The position numbers and the translations under genes were made by a program. A stretch of 64,000 nucleotides of DNA from positions 1 through 64,000 of the forward strand of contig NZ_JBIPKH010000004.1 in assembly GCF_044068625.1 (NCBI RefSeq). Direction: 5' to 3'. The DNA comes from Desulfurivibrio sp044068625. Lineage in GTDB: Bacteria; Desulfobacterota; Desulfobulbia; Desulfobulbales; Desulfurivibrionaceae. Every line of letters starts with the position of its first letter. Position 1 is the stretch's first letter. Shown one piece after another: positions 26,603-35,771 of the stretch. The notes beneath the pieces were generated by a model. That model did not search any database. It was not told where the DNA came from and saw only the letters and a list, made by a program, of their open reading frames with translations.

Positions 26603-27613
26603 ATGACGAATGGTTGTAAGGAAAAGCGGCAACAGCCAAGGGGGTTGGCGGCCCTGCACTTTGCCGGTTTGGAGATCGATCCGCCCCTGCTGCTGGCCCC
26701 CATGGCCGGCCTGACCCACTCGGCCCTGCGGCGGCTGCTGTTGGAGCTGGGGGGAGTGGGACTCTTGACCACCGAAATGTTGGCGGCCAAAAGGCTGCCC
26801 CACGATAATCCCCGCCTCTCTCCCTACCTGATTCGCCACGAGAGCGAGCGCCCCCTGGCCTATCAGTTGCTGCTGATTCGCCGGGAGGACGCGGCGCCGG
26901 CGGTGGAGACCCTGCATCGGCTGGGGGCCGAGGCCATCGATCTCAATCTGGGTTGTCCCGCTCCGGAGATTCGTCGGCTGGGAGGCGGCAGCCGGCTGAT
27001 GGAGGAACCGGCCGCCGTCGGTCGTCTGGTGCGGGAGGTGCGGCGGCGCACCGGTTTGCCCCTCAGCGCCAAGATTCGCCTGGGGGAGGAGCTGGATCCC
27101 CGCCGGTTGCGGGATTTCTGCCTGATGCTGGAGGGGGAGGGGATCGATCTGGTGACCGTCCATGCCCGGCTGCGGGGAGAGTCGTTTGGTCGCAAGCCCC
27201 GCTGGGAGTGGGTGGCCAGGGTTAAATCGTGGCTTAAGATCCCGGTGGTGGCCAACGGCGGCATCTTTTCGGTGGCCGAAGCAGCCGAATGCCTGGCGAC
27301 AACCGGGGCCGATGGTTTGATGATCGGCCGGGCCGCCGCCACCCATCCCTGGATTTTCCGGGAGATTGCCGCTTATTGCGGTTATCCGCCCGCCCCGGAG
27401 CCCGACCGGCCCGCCCTTTACCGCCGCTTCATCGCCTTGCTGGAGGAGAGTTTCCCCCCCGAGCGCCGCCTGGGCCGCCTCAAGGAGTTCACCCACTATT
27501 ACGCCCGCAACTACCGCTTCGGCCATTGGCTGGCCGCGAAGGTCCAGGCCAGTGAGACCATGGAGCAGGCCGTTGAGCGCGCGGCTGAATTCTTCCAGCA
27601 GAACAGCCAGTAG
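26603..27613 (+). CDS. tRNA-dihydrouridine synthase
   Basis: 336-residue flavoenzyme of the Dus family, reducing uridines in tRNA D-loops. The barrel shows LLLAPMAGLTHSALRRLL, the catalytic cysteine in DLNLGCPAPEI, VTVHARL and ANGGIFSVAEAAECLATTGADGLMIGRAA. A helical C-terminal domain is present. ATG 26603 has a weak ribosome-binding site; the first dozen residues are not conserved, so the start may be a little later. DusA/B/C class cannot be fixed by eye; it is DusB-like in length. It is convergent with the CDF gene. Confidence 0.9.
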   Translation: MTNGCKEKRQQPRGLAALHFAGLEIDPPLLLAPMAGLTHSALRRLLLELGGVGLLTTEMLAAKRLPHDNPRLSPYLIRHESERPLAYQLLLIRREDAAPAVETLHRLGAEAIDLNLGCPAPEIRRLGGGSRLMEEPAAVGRLVREVRRRTGLPLSAKIRLGEELDPRRLRDFCLMLEGEGIDLVTVHARLRGESFGRKPRWEWVARVKSWLKIPVVANGGIFSVAEAAECLATTGADGLMIGRAAATHPWIFREIAAYCGYPPAPEPDRPALYRRFIALLEESFPPERRLGRLKEFTHYYARNYRFGHWLAAKVQASETMEQAVERAAEFFQQNSQ

Positions 27614-27649
27614 ACCAGGCCGGGGGCGGGCGAGTCGACGAAGCGCGGT

Positions 27650-28594
27650 CTAACCGTGGGAGCCGGATCGGTGGCCGCAAGATGGGTTGTGGCCGGTGGT
27701 TTGCCAGGGAGTGCAGAGGTTGGCCGGGTCCTGATGGATGGTGATGTCGGCCCCGGGAAAGGTGGCTTCCAGCCGTCGTTGGATCCGGCGGCAGATGGCG
27801 TGGGCTTCGAACAGCGGCAGGTGGGCGGCCAGGTCCAGATGAAACTGGATGATCTTGGTCTGGCCCGACTGGCGGGTGCGCAGATCGTGAAAGCCCAGGA
27901 CCCGCTCCTCGGACAAGGCGATCTCCCGGATCCGGCTTTTGATCTCTTCGGCCAGTTCCCGGTCCATCAGATGCTGGATCGCCTCATGGACGATTTTGCC
28001 GGCGCTGTACAGAATATAAAGAGCGATCCCCAGGGCCAGCAGCGGATCGGCCCGCAACCAGCCCTGTTGGGCCAGCAGCAGGGCGGCGATGGTCACCAGG
28101 CTGGCCAGGATGTCGGTGACATAATGGAGGGAGTCGGCCTTGATCGCCACCGAGCCGGTGCGGCGCACCACCCGCCGCTGGAAGATCACCAGGGCGATGG
28201 TCAACGCCAGGGCGAAGATCATCACCCCCAGCCCGGCATCCAGGTTGTCGAGATCACGGGGGTTGAGCAGCCGGTTGACGGTATAGATGGCCAGGAAAAC
28301 GGCGCTGCCGGCGATGAATGAGGCCTGGGCCAGTCCGGCCAGGGATTCCGCTTTGCCATGGCCGAAGCGGTGGTCCCGGTCCGCCCCCTTAAGGGAATAG
28401 CGGACGGCCAGCAGGTTGATGGCCGAGGCGGCCAGGTCCATCAGGGAGTCCACCAGCGAGGCCAGCAGGCTGGCCGCCCCGGTGAGGTGCCAGGCCACCA
28501 GCTTGACGGTGATCAGGATCAGGGCGGTGGCCACCGAAGCGGCGGTCACCAGCTTCAGCAGCCGGGCGTTTTCCTGGAGTTGCTCGCCGCTCAT
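27650..28594 (-). CDS. cation diffusion facilitator (FieF/MntE-like)
   Basis: 314-residue proton-coupled divalent-metal exporter. Six membrane helices are followed by a cytosolic domain. Metal-site motifs: DSLMDLAAS (helix 2) and HYVTDILAS (helix 5), with the linker DRDHRFGHGKAESLAG. The C-terminus is His-rich (TTGHNPSCGHRSGSHG), suggesting additional metal binding. The metal (Fe, Zn or Mn) cannot be told from sequence. The start overlaps the stop of the radical SAM gene by four bases. Confidence 0.92.
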   Translation of the reverse strand: MSGEQLQENARLLKLVTAASVATALILITVKLVAWHLTGAASLLASLVDSLMDLAASAINLLAVRYSLKGADRDHRFGHGKAESLAGLAQASFIAGSAVFLAIYTVNRLLNPRDLDNLDAGLGVMIFALALTIALVIFQRRVVRRTGSVAIKADSLHYVTDILASLVTIAALLLAQQGWLRADPLLALGIALYILYSAGKIVHEAIQHLMDRELAEEIKSRIREIALSEERVLGFHDLRTRQSGQTKIIQFHLDLAAHLPLFEAHAICRRIQRRLEATFPGADITIHQDPANLCTPWQTTGHNPSCGHRSGSHG

Positions 28595-29940
28595 TTCTGT
28601 CTACCAGGCGGGTTGAAGTAGCCGAACTCCAGGTGGGGGAACTTTTGGACCAGGGCCCTGTGCCAGGGGGCAATCCCCATGGCGGGACCGGTGGCTTGAA
28701 ACTCAAGGGCGTCCAGATACCAGTCCATGTCCATATTGAGGTTGCGCAACTGGATAAAGTCGGGCCGGTGGCGGGCGATCAGCTCGCACAGGGCCTCAAA
28801 CTCCGTCGGATCATCGGAAAAACCCGGCAGGACAAAGTAGTTCAAAGAGACGAATTTCCCGTCCCTCTTCATCAGGTCGATGGACTCTTTGACCTGGGTC
28901 AGGTTGAAATCCAGCGGCCGGTAGTAACGCTGGTGGTATCGCTCCTGGGCGCTGTTGAGACTGACCCGGATGGCGTCCAGGCCGGCGGCGCTTAAACGGG
29001 CCACCGCCTCGGGCCGCCCGGCATTGGTGTTGCAGTTGATCCGGCCCCGTTGGGTGCGGCGCCGAATCCTGCTGATTGCTTCGGCGATCACTTCGGCCTG
29101 GAGCAGGGGTTCCCCTTCGCAACCCTGGCCGAAACTGACCACATGCCCGGTCTTTTCCAGGTGGCTGGTCGCGATTTCGGCGATCTCGGCCGGAGTGGGC
29201 ACGAAAGCGATCCGTTCCTGGGTGGAGGGGCAGCAGCCCGAGGGCTGCAGGGAGATACAGCCCAGACAGCGGGCGTTGCAAACGGGCGAAGTGGGCAGGG
29301 GGGCTTCCCAGCGATCCATGAAATAGTTGACCGCCGCCGGGCAGCCATAGGTGAGGGAGCATTTGCCCAGATGCTGGATCAGGCGGTTGTCGGGCCGGGC
29401 CGCCAGCCGGCGCCGGGTTTGGCGGCTGATCTCCCGGGGCCGGTAACGGTTGGGCTCCTGGCGGCGATCATGGTCGCTGCGCCAGGCACAGACCCAGAAC
29501 CTGCCCCGGTGCCAGCCCACCGCCGTGTAGGCGAAGAGGGGCAGGGCCGGGGCCTGGTCATTGATTTTCTGATATGCGGCCCAGAGGACGGAGGTGTGGG
29601 CCGGGGCCATAAAGGCGGCCACCGCCTGGACCGGGGCTCCGGGCTGTTGGGGATCTTCCTCCAGCAGCAGGGGCTCGCCGCTGACCGGGTCAAACCCCAC
29701 CGGATGCCGATCCGGGAGAACAAAAAGTTCGCTGCCGGCCGGCAGCGGGATCAGGGTTTCCAGGGCGGGAAGCTGGAAATCGCCGCCGCTGCGGCCGGCC
29801 ATCAGCAGGTCGGGCAGATCCTTGATCCGGCCGGCGGCATCGGCATAAACCAGACTGGGAGTTTTATCGGGCCGGGATGGACGAGGCATTTTAACGGTTT
29901 GGCTCCGGTGCTGGTCCCGCATGGCAGGAGTCGGCAGCAA
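28591..29940 (-). CDS. radical SAM protein of unknown substrate
   Basis: 449 residues (if TTG 29940 is the start; MPRPSRP from ATG 29889 is another option). Roughly the first 200 residues are an unusual domain unrelated to the core. The SAM cluster is CNARCLGC (Cys221, 225, 228), and a GQGCEGEPLLQAEVIAE segment and INCNTNAGRPEAV support the radical-SAM barrel. A second Cys group CCPSTQ lies just after. It ends with LRNLNMDMDWYLDAL. Substrate unknown. It is coupled to the CDF metal exporter and follows ssb by 42 bases. Confidence 0.8.
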   Translation of the reverse strand: MLPTPAMRDQHRSQTVKMPRPSRPDKTPSLVYADAAGRIKDLPDLLMAGRSGGDFQLPALETLIPLPAGSELFVLPDRHPVGFDPVSGEPLLLEEDPQQPGAPVQAVAAFMAPAHTSVLWAAYQKINDQAPALPLFAYTAVGWHRGRFWVCAWRSDHDRRQEPNRYRPREISRQTRRRLAARPDNRLIQHLGKCSLTYGCPAAVNYFMDRWEAPLPTSPVCNARCLGCISLQPSGCCPSTQERIAFVPTPAEIAEIATSHLEKTGHVVSFGQGCEGEPLLQAEVIAEAISRIRRRTQRGRINCNTNAGRPEAVARLSAAGLDAIRVSLNSAQERYHQRYYRPLDFNLTQVKESIDLMKRDGKFVSLNYFVLPGFSDDPTEFEALCELIARHRPDFIQLRNLNMDMDWYLDALEFQATGPAMGIAPWHRALVQKFPHLEFGYFNPPGRQK

Positions 29941-29982
29941 CTCCTCCTGGTAAGATTCAAAGCTGTCGGCCCGTGGTCCGAA

Positions 29983-30393
29983 TCAGAAGGGGACGTCGTC
30001 ACCCATGGAGGGTTCGGGGAAGGGGGGTTCATCGCCGGCCTGGGAACCGTAGCCGCCGCCACTGCCGCCCTTGGGCGAGAGCATTTTCATCTCCCGGGCC
30101 ACGATTTCAGTGGTGTAACGTTCCGCCCCATCCTTGTCCTGCCACTTCCGGGTCTGAATGCGCCCCTCGATATAAACCCGGGACCCTTTGGAGAGGTATT
30201 CGCCGCAGATCTCCCCCAGGCGCTTGAAGGCCACGATCCGGTGCCATTCGGTCTGCTCCTCCTTGCTGCCGTCCTGCTTTTTCCAGGTTTCGGTGGTGGC
30301 GATCCGGAAGGAGGCGACGGCATCGCCGCTCTGGGTGTAGCGGACTTCGGGGTCGGCCCCCAAGTTACCGATAAGAATAGCTTTGTTGATCAT
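29983..30393 (-). CDS. ssb: single-stranded DNA-binding protein
   Basis: 136-residue OB-fold protein that binds ssDNA as a tetramer and recruits replication and repair proteins through its acidic tip. NKAILIGNLGADPEVRYTQSG and EWHRIVAFKRLGEI are hallmark N-terminal motifs. The linker is Gly-rich and the tail ends in DDVPF. It is shorter than E. coli SSB (178) owing to a short linker. It is driven by a well-formed promoter (30442-30470). Confidence 0.96.
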   Translation of the reverse strand: MINKAILIGNLGADPEVRYTQSGDAVASFRIATTETWKKQDGSKEEQTEWHRIVAFKRLGEICGEYLSKGSRVYIEGRIQTRKWQDKDGAERYTTEIVAREMKMLSPKGGSGGGYGSQAGDEPPFPEPSMGDDVPF

Positions 30394-30441
30394 GATTGCT
30401 CCTCGCTGACTTGGTCGATGGAATTGATGGAAGATCCGGGC

Positions 30442-30470
30442 ATTCTAAGAAAGGGCTGATCGACTGTCAA
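30442..30470 (-). promoter_or_regulatory. ssb promoter
   Basis: Minus-strand -35 TTGACA (30470-30465) and -10 TAGAAT (30447-30442) at exactly 17 bases. Confidence 0.72.
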
Positions 30471-30522
30471 CTTGTATAATCAACCCCGGCTCTGCCGCCA
30501 CGTGGTGGGCCAAGGATAATAT

Positions 30523-30551
30523 TTGACCCTCCCCCCTATCACTGGTAAATT
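30523..30551 (+). promoter_or_regulatory. selA promoter
   Basis: Plus-strand -35 TTGACC (30523-30528) and -10 TAAATT (30546-30551), 17-base spacer, about 80 bases before selA. It is divergent from the ssb promoter. Confidence 0.5.
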
Positions 30552-30629
30552 GCCGCGAAATTCACCGTGCATAAGGAGGGAAGGGGATGCAGGAGAATAA
30601 AATTTCACTCCCGTTCGGGGTGTTCAACC

Positions 30630-32069
30630 ATGGCCGATGACCGGAAGCTGACAGCCAAGGGACAGACGGCCGGTAAAGCTCTGTTGCGGGCCATTCCCAA
30701 AGTGGATGAGGTTTTGGCCTGGTTGGCTGGGGAGAAGGCCCCCTTGCTGCTGGTCAAAGGGGAGGTACGGCGGCTGCTGGAAGAGTTCCGCGGCCGGATT
30801 CTGGCCGGGGAGGTGGTGGAGCCCGGAGAACTGGAGCGGGAAAGCTTGCTTCCCCTGCTCCGGGAGCGGATCGGCCGGCGGCTGCGGAACAATTTTCGGC
30901 CGGTGATCAATGCCACCGGGGTGGTGGTCCATACCAATCTGGGGCGCTCGCTGTTGCCCGCCGGGGCCATGGCTCAACTGACGGCGGTGGCCGGCAGCTA
31001 TTCCAATCTGGAGTTTGATCTGACCACCGGCAAGCGGGGCAGCCGTTACAGCCTGGTGGAAGAGTTGCTCTGCGAACTGACCGGGGCCGAAGCGGCCCTG
31101 GTGGTCAACAACAATGCCGCCGCGGTGCTGCTGGTGCTGGAAACCCTGGCGGCCGGGCGTGAGGTGATCGTCTCCCGGGGGCAATTGGTGGAGATCGGCG
31201 GCTCCTTCCGGATCCCCGACGTGATGGCCCGCAGCGGCGCCCGCCTGGTGGAGGTGGGGGCCACCAATCGCACCCATCTTCGCGATTATCAGCAGGCCAT
31301 CGGGGAGCAGACCGCCCTCCTGCTCAAGGTTCACACCAGCAACTACCGCCAGATCGGTTTCACCTCCGAGGTGGGAGCCGAGGAGCTGGTGGCCCTGGCC
31401 GCCGACCATGGCCTGCCGGTGATGGAGGATCTGGGCAGCGGCTCCCTGGTTGATCTCTCCCGTTTCGGTCTGGCGAAGGAGCCCACGGTGCAGGAGGTGT
31501 TGCGGGCCGGAGTTGATGTGGTTACCTTCAGCGGCGATAAACTGCTGGGCGGCCCCCAGGCCGGTCTGATTCTGGGCAAGCGGGAGATCGTTGATCGGGT
31601 CAAGAAAAACCCCCTCAACCGGGCCCTGCGAATCGACAAATTCACCCTGGCCGCCCTGGAGTCGGTATTGCGCCTCTATTATGACGAGGAGCGGGCCCGG
31701 GTCGAGATTCCCACCCTGCGGATGCTGACCACTCCGACGCCCGAGATCCGGCGGCGGGCCCAGCGCCTGCGCCGGCTGCTGGGCCAGGAAGCGGTCGAGT
31801 ATTATCGGATCGAGCTGCTGGCCATCGATTCCCGGGTGGGGGGCGGCGCCCTGCCGGAGATGGCCCTGCCCAGTTGGGCCGTGGCCTTAAATCCCCGGAC
31901 AATTAGCCTGAGCAGGCTGGAAAGGGCTCTGCGGGCCGCCACTCCGCCGGTGATCGGCCGGATCGAAAACGAGCGGTTCCTGCTGGATCTGCGGACCGTG
32001 GCCGACCAGGAACTCACCGCCCTGGCCGGGGTTCTGCGTGATGTTCTGCCCAAGGAAGAGGTTTTATGA
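30630..32069 (+). CDS. selA: L-seryl-tRNA(Sec) selenium transferase SelA
   Basis: 479-residue PLP enzyme converting Ser-tRNA(Sec) to Sec-tRNA(Sec). Landmarks: RRLRNNFRPVINATGVVVHTNLGRS, EAALVVNNNAAAVLL, the PLP lysine in FSGDKLLGGPQAG, and LRIDKFTLAALE. ATG 30630 gives the normal start; upstream in-frame extension lacks conservation. Its presence implies that the organism makes selenoproteins, although selB, selD and tRNA-Sec are not in this window. Its last four bases overlap the next gene (ATGA). Confidence 0.95.
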   Translation: MADDRKLTAKGQTAGKALLRAIPKVDEVLAWLAGEKAPLLLVKGEVRRLLEEFRGRILAGEVVEPGELERESLLPLLRERIGRRLRNNFRPVINATGVVVHTNLGRSLLPAGAMAQLTAVAGSYSNLEFDLTTGKRGSRYSLVEELLCELTGAEAALVVNNNAAAVLLVLETLAAGREVIVSRGQLVEIGGSFRIPDVMARSGARLVEVGATNRTHLRDYQQAIGEQTALLLKVHTSNYRQIGFTSEVGAEELVALAADHGLPVMEDLGSGSLVDLSRFGLAKEPTVQEVLRAGVDVVTFSGDKLLGGPQAGLILGKREIVDRVKKNPLNRALRIDKFTLAALESVLRLYYDEERARVEIPTLRMLTTPTPEIRRRAQRLRRLLGQEAVEYYRIELLAIDSRVGGGALPEMALPSWAVALNPRTISLSRLERALRAATPPVIGRIENERFLLDLRTVADQELTALAGVLRDVLPKEEVL

Positions 32070-33790
32070 GTTTACCCCTGTTTGCCCCCGGTCACCAGCG
32101 GGGGCTTGATCCTGTCACCGGACTGCCCGATGGGGCGGCCCTGGCCGATTTTCTTGTCGATAAGGGGTCCGATAACGCCGCCCATTCGCCGGTATCGGAT
32201 TTCCTGCTCCTGCTCGAACTCTACCCCCAGGCCCGCGACGCCCAGCGGAGTCTGGCCGCCATTCAACGTTCCGGGGCTTATCTCCAGGGGCTGTTCGGCT
32301 CGGCCTCGCCGCTCTACTCTTTGGGTTTAGGGGTCTTTGCCCTGATCTGGCCCGGAGTTGAACCCGACGAGGCCCGGCGGATGGCCGATATGCTGTTGCG
32401 CCGGCTGCGGCGGGAGGAGTTCGGTCGGGCCCATATCGGTTTGGCCCGCCTGCGCCATAACGGCAAGGATGAGGCCGCGGTGGTGGATAAGGCCTGGCAG
32501 GCCTTGGCGGTGGCCCGTAAGCGCGGACCATTCGGGTTGTGCGTGGCGGGTAGTCAGCGGATCTTCCCTCCCCTGGGTCCGGCCGAACGGGGCCGTTTGA
32601 GTCGCCTCTGGCGTGGCCGGGAACGGTTTGCCCTGCTGGATATCAAGCAAGATCAGCCGGCGGTGAGCAACTATTTCACCAAGCGGGTGCGGGCCGCCTT
32701 GCCCCCGGAGACCCCGGTGCTTTTCTTGAATCAGCGGGAGGTGATGGTCTATCTGGAGGGGGGCGACCAGCTGGGGGCCCAGGCCTGGCTGGATCAATTC
32801 CGCCGGCGGATGGAGGAGAGTGGCGGACTCACCTTTTCGGTGGGGATCGCCCTCTACCCCTGTCCCGGGTTTCGTAAATCCCAGCTGCCGGTGAACAGCC
32901 GCAAGGCCCAGCTCCATGCCGAACTGCTGGGGCCGAACTCGGTGGCGGTGTTCAACGGGATCAGCCTCAATGTCAGCGGCGACGCCTATTACAACGAGGG
33001 GGATATCCGCCGGGCGGTGGCGGAATATCGCCAGGGGCTCAACCTGGATCCGGCCAACGTCAACCTGCTCAACAGCCTGGGGGTGGCCCTGGTGCAGCTC
33101 AAACAGCCCCGGGCGGCCCTGGCCTGTTTCGAAAAAGCCCTGGCGGCGGAGCCGGAAAATTTCATGGCCCTGTGCAACCTGGGCTTTGTTCATCTCTCCG
33201 CCGGGCGGGACCGGGAAGCCATCATCTGTTTTGAGCGGGCTCTGCCGGTCGATGGCGGTTCTTTTGACCTGCTGCTCCAGTTGGGCAGGCTTTACTGCCG
33301 TAAGCGGCGTTACGCCGAGGCGGCCGAGCTGTTGCGGCGTTGCCTTGGCGATCCGCAGATCGCGGAGCGGCAGGAGGGCGACCAGGCCGCGGCCCAGCGT
33401 CTGCTGAGCCAGGCCCTGTTGGCCCTGGACCAAAAGCGGCCGGCCATGGAGGCGGCCCAGAAGGCGTTGCAGCTCAATCCCCGTGACCCCGAAGCCCTCA
33501 GCCTGCTGGGGGAGCTGTATCTGTTGAATGGCGAGGGCGAGGAGATTGCCCTCTCCCTCTGCCGGCAAGCGGTGGAACTTGATGGAGAGCGGGGTGACTG
33601 CTGGCGTCGGCTGGGTTGGGTCCATTGGCGCCGGGGCGAAATTGCCGCCGCCGAAGAGGCCTTGGCCCGGGCCTTGCGCCTTTCCCGCCATGATATGGCG
33701 GCTGCCGCCTGGCTGGCGGAGATTTACCGCGGCCAGGGCCGGGTGCGCCAGGCGGAGCGGATTGCCGCCCGGGCCGGCAGGATGCGGTGA
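32066..33790 (+). CDS. tandem degenerate GGDEF domains fused to TPRs
   Basis: 574 residues. Two successive GGDEF-like folds lack the catalytic signature. The first opens with DPVTGLPDGAAL but has LGVFALIWPG where GGDEF is expected. The second has REVMVYLEGGDQ and the typical SVGIALYP tail. From about residue 310 the protein is a run of tetratricopeptide repeats (AYYNEGDIRRAVAEYRQGLNLDP, NLLNSLGVALVQL, and so on). It is probably a c-di-GMP or protein-binding scaffold rather than an enzyme. It is translationally coupled to selA. No signal peptide is seen. Confidence 0.75.
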   Translation: MSLPLFAPGHQRGLDPVTGLPDGAALADFLVDKGSDNAAHSPVSDFLLLLELYPQARDAQRSLAAIQRSGAYLQGLFGSASPLYSLGLGVFALIWPGVEPDEARRMADMLLRRLRREEFGRAHIGLARLRHNGKDEAAVVDKAWQALAVARKRGPFGLCVAGSQRIFPPLGPAERGRLSRLWRGRERFALLDIKQDQPAVSNYFTKRVRAALPPETPVLFLNQREVMVYLEGGDQLGAQAWLDQFRRRMEESGGLTFSVGIALYPCPGFRKSQLPVNSRKAQLHAELLGPNSVAVFNGISLNVSGDAYYNEGDIRRAVAEYRQGLNLDPANVNLLNSLGVALVQLKQPRAALACFEKALAAEPENFMALCNLGFVHLSAGRDREAIICFERALPVDGGSFDLLLQLGRLYCRKRRYAEAAELLRRCLGDPQIAERQEGDQAAAQRLLSQALLALDQKRPAMEAAQKALQLNPRDPEALSLLGELYLLNGEGEEIALSLCRQAVELDGERGDCWRRLGWVHWRRGEIAAAEEALARALRLSRHDMAAAAWLAEIYRGQGRVRQAERIAARAGRMR

Positions 33791-33840
33791 GTTTTCCCAT
33801 GACCTTGTCTAAGACAGTAAATCAAAATAACGAGGAAGCA

Positions 33841-34527
33841 ATGATGAAAATAACCAAAGCCGGACTGGTGGATGAGCGGCAGCAGTATTCCCTGGACAAC
33901 TTCAAGGTGGGTGACTCCTGGCGCCTGTTCAGGATCATGGGGGAGTTTGTCGACGGCTTCGATACCCTGGGTAGCGTTGGCCGGCCGGCGGTCTCGATCT
34001 TCGGTTCGGCCCGCACCCCCGTGGATGACAAATATTTCGAGCTGGCCGACAAAATTGCCTACGATCTGGCCATGGCCGGTTACGCCGTAATCACCGGCGG
34101 CGGCCCCGGCATCATGGGGGCGGCCAACCGGGGGGCGGCCAAGGCCGAGGGGATCTCCATCGGCCTCAATATCAACCTGCCCTTCGAGCAGGACCCCAAT
34201 GGCTTTGCCAACGTCCCCCTCAACTTCAAGTATTTCTTCGTCCGCAAGGTTATGTTCATCAAGTACTCCATGGCCTTCATCGGCATGCCCGGCGGCTATG
34301 GCACCCTGGACGAGCTTTTCGAATCCCTGACCCTGATGCAGACCCGGCGGATCAAAGCCTTCCCGGTGATTCTGGTGGGCTCCGAGTTCTGGGGCGGACT
34401 GGTGGAGTGGATGAAGGAGAAGATGCTCGCCAGCGGCAAGATCGATGCCGATGATCTCCTCTACTTCCAGGTCATGGACGATCCTGAGGAGGTGGTGCGT
34501 TATATTAAACGCACCGTGGTGTTGTAG
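33841..34527 (+). CDS. LOG family (TIGR00730-like) protein
   Basis: 228 residues with the LOG-family Rossmann fold: VSIFGSARTP, YAVITGGGPGIMGAANRGA and the catalytic-type FIGMPGGYGTLDELFE. Members include cytokinin-activating phosphoribohydrolases of nucleotide 5'-monophosphates, once misnamed lysine decarboxylases. GAGGAAG at 33832-33838 supports ATG 33841 or 33844; an in-frame GTG at 33787 has no ribosome-binding site. It follows the TPR gene by 50 bases and may be the third gene of the selA unit. It converges on the YdgA-like gene with only 4 bases between stops. Confidence 0.87.
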   Translation: MMKITKAGLVDERQQYSLDNFKVGDSWRLFRIMGEFVDGFDTLGSVGRPAVSIFGSARTPVDDKYFELADKIAYDLAMAGYAVITGGGPGIMGAANRGAAKAEGISIGLNINLPFEQDPNGFANVPLNFKYFFVRKVMFIKYSMAFIGMPGGYGTLDELFESLTLMQTRRIKAFPVILVGSEFWGGLVEWMKEKMLASGKIDADDLLYFQVMDDPEEVVRYIKRTVVL

Positions 34528-34531
34528 GAGT

Positions 34532-35764
34532 TTAGCGAATTAGCTTGAAGATCGCCTGGGGGGAGGCGGAGCGGTGGTTGATCGACAGTTCTCCCTCCCG
34601 GTAGCTGACCTGCAGCCGCAGGGGTTCTTCCTCGGCCGCCGCCGGAAGGTTGCCGTCGTGGTCCGGTTGCCATCGGGTTCCCAGCTCGTCGGCAATCGGG
34701 CCCAGCAGGGCCGGGGGGAGGGCGGCTTCCAGCTCCAGCTCAAGGCCGGTGAGCAGCATGGCCGGATGAAAGAGGCGGGATTGATCTTCATCCTGGCCTC
34801 GATAGGCCAGGGAGAGGCGGCCGCCGGCCTGGCCCCCCGGGGCGGAGAGGGCGGCGTTGCTGATCTCCAGAATCGGATCTTTGCTCAGCAGTCTGGGTAG
34901 AGCCTCCACCAAAGTTTGGGCGGCTGAAGGCGAGATCTCCCAAGGTTTTTCTCCCCGGGCCACTTCGGCCAGCCAGGGGGTCAGGCTCAGCAGTTTGCTT
35001 AAGGCCTGCCGGTCCAGGTTGTGCCAGGCCAGGTCCGCCGCCAGCGACTCATATTCGATCCCTCCGGCCCGCAGGTTGCTGGCGGCCAGGCGTTGGCCGC
35101 CCCCCAGGGTTGCTTCCCCGGCCCCATCCCCTTCCACACGGTAATGAAAAACCGTGCTTAAGCTGCCCAGGGCCAGCTGGTAGGGCCCCAGCTCCAGGTG
35201 GAGCCGGTCCAGGGTCAGCTCCCCCCGCATACCGCTCAGATCCGCCGGGTAGAGCAGATGGCCGCGTAACGCCCCCAGGCTGGTGGGTTGGCCGGAGGCT
35301 GCCGCCGCCGGGGCGAGCTGGAGGAGGGTTTCGGCCCTGCCCCCCAGGGTGATGGTGGTATCGGCAACCAGGACTCTCCCTTGGGGGTCCGGGAGCGGTA
35401 TTTGGGAGTTGATTGCCGCCAGCAGGGGTTTGCGGGCCGGCAGGCCCCAGCCGGAGGCGCCTCGCAGGGGAAACGGGCCATGCCGGATGCGATGCTTGGC
35501 GGTCAGTTGCCAGCGGGGTGTGCCGTCGCGGGCTCGGCCGCGGGGCAACTCCAGGGCGGTCACCGCGATGGAGGAGAAGATCCCCCGGCGGTATTGCAGA
35601 ATCTCCAGCTCGGCGATGGTTTTACGGTCCAGCTCGCCGATGGTGTGGCGGAAATGTTTTTCAATTCCGCGCCCGGTCCAAAAAGCGCTTCCCGCCAGGA
35701 GCAGGAGCAGGCCGGCCAGTAGCGCCGGCAGCAGGCGCTGGATTTTGGGAAGCGGGATGGCCAT
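34532..35764 (-). CDS. YdgA-like (DUF945) membrane-anchored protein
   Basis: 410 residues with one N-terminal membrane helix (about 10-28) and a large presumed periplasmic part rich in beta structure, including ELEILQYRRGIFSSIAVTALEL, LGRGEL-type repeats, and LADELGTRWQPD near the end. It matches the DUF945/YdgA pattern in size and topology. Function of the family is poorly known (envelope-associated). It lies 8 bases after the phosphotransferase gene and is probably co-transcribed with it. Confidence 0.65.
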   Translation of the reverse strand: MAIPLPKIQRLLPALLAGLLLLLAGSAFWTGRGIEKHFRHTIGELDRKTIAELEILQYRRGIFSSIAVTALELPRGRARDGTPRWQLTAKHRIRHGPFPLRGASGWGLPARKPLLAAINSQIPLPDPQGRVLVADTTITLGGRAETLLQLAPAAAASGQPTSLGALRGHLLYPADLSGMRGELTLDRLHLELGPYQLALGSLSTVFHYRVEGDGAGEATLGGGQRLAASNLRAGGIEYESLAADLAWHNLDRQALSKLLSLTPWLAEVARGEKPWEISPSAAQTLVEALPRLLSKDPILEISNAALSAPGGQAGGRLSLAYRGQDEDQSRLFHPAMLLTGLELELEAALPPALLGPIADELGTRWQPDHDGNLPAAAEEEPLRLQVSYREGELSINHRSASPQAIFKLIR

Positions 35765-35771
35765 GGCGGTT

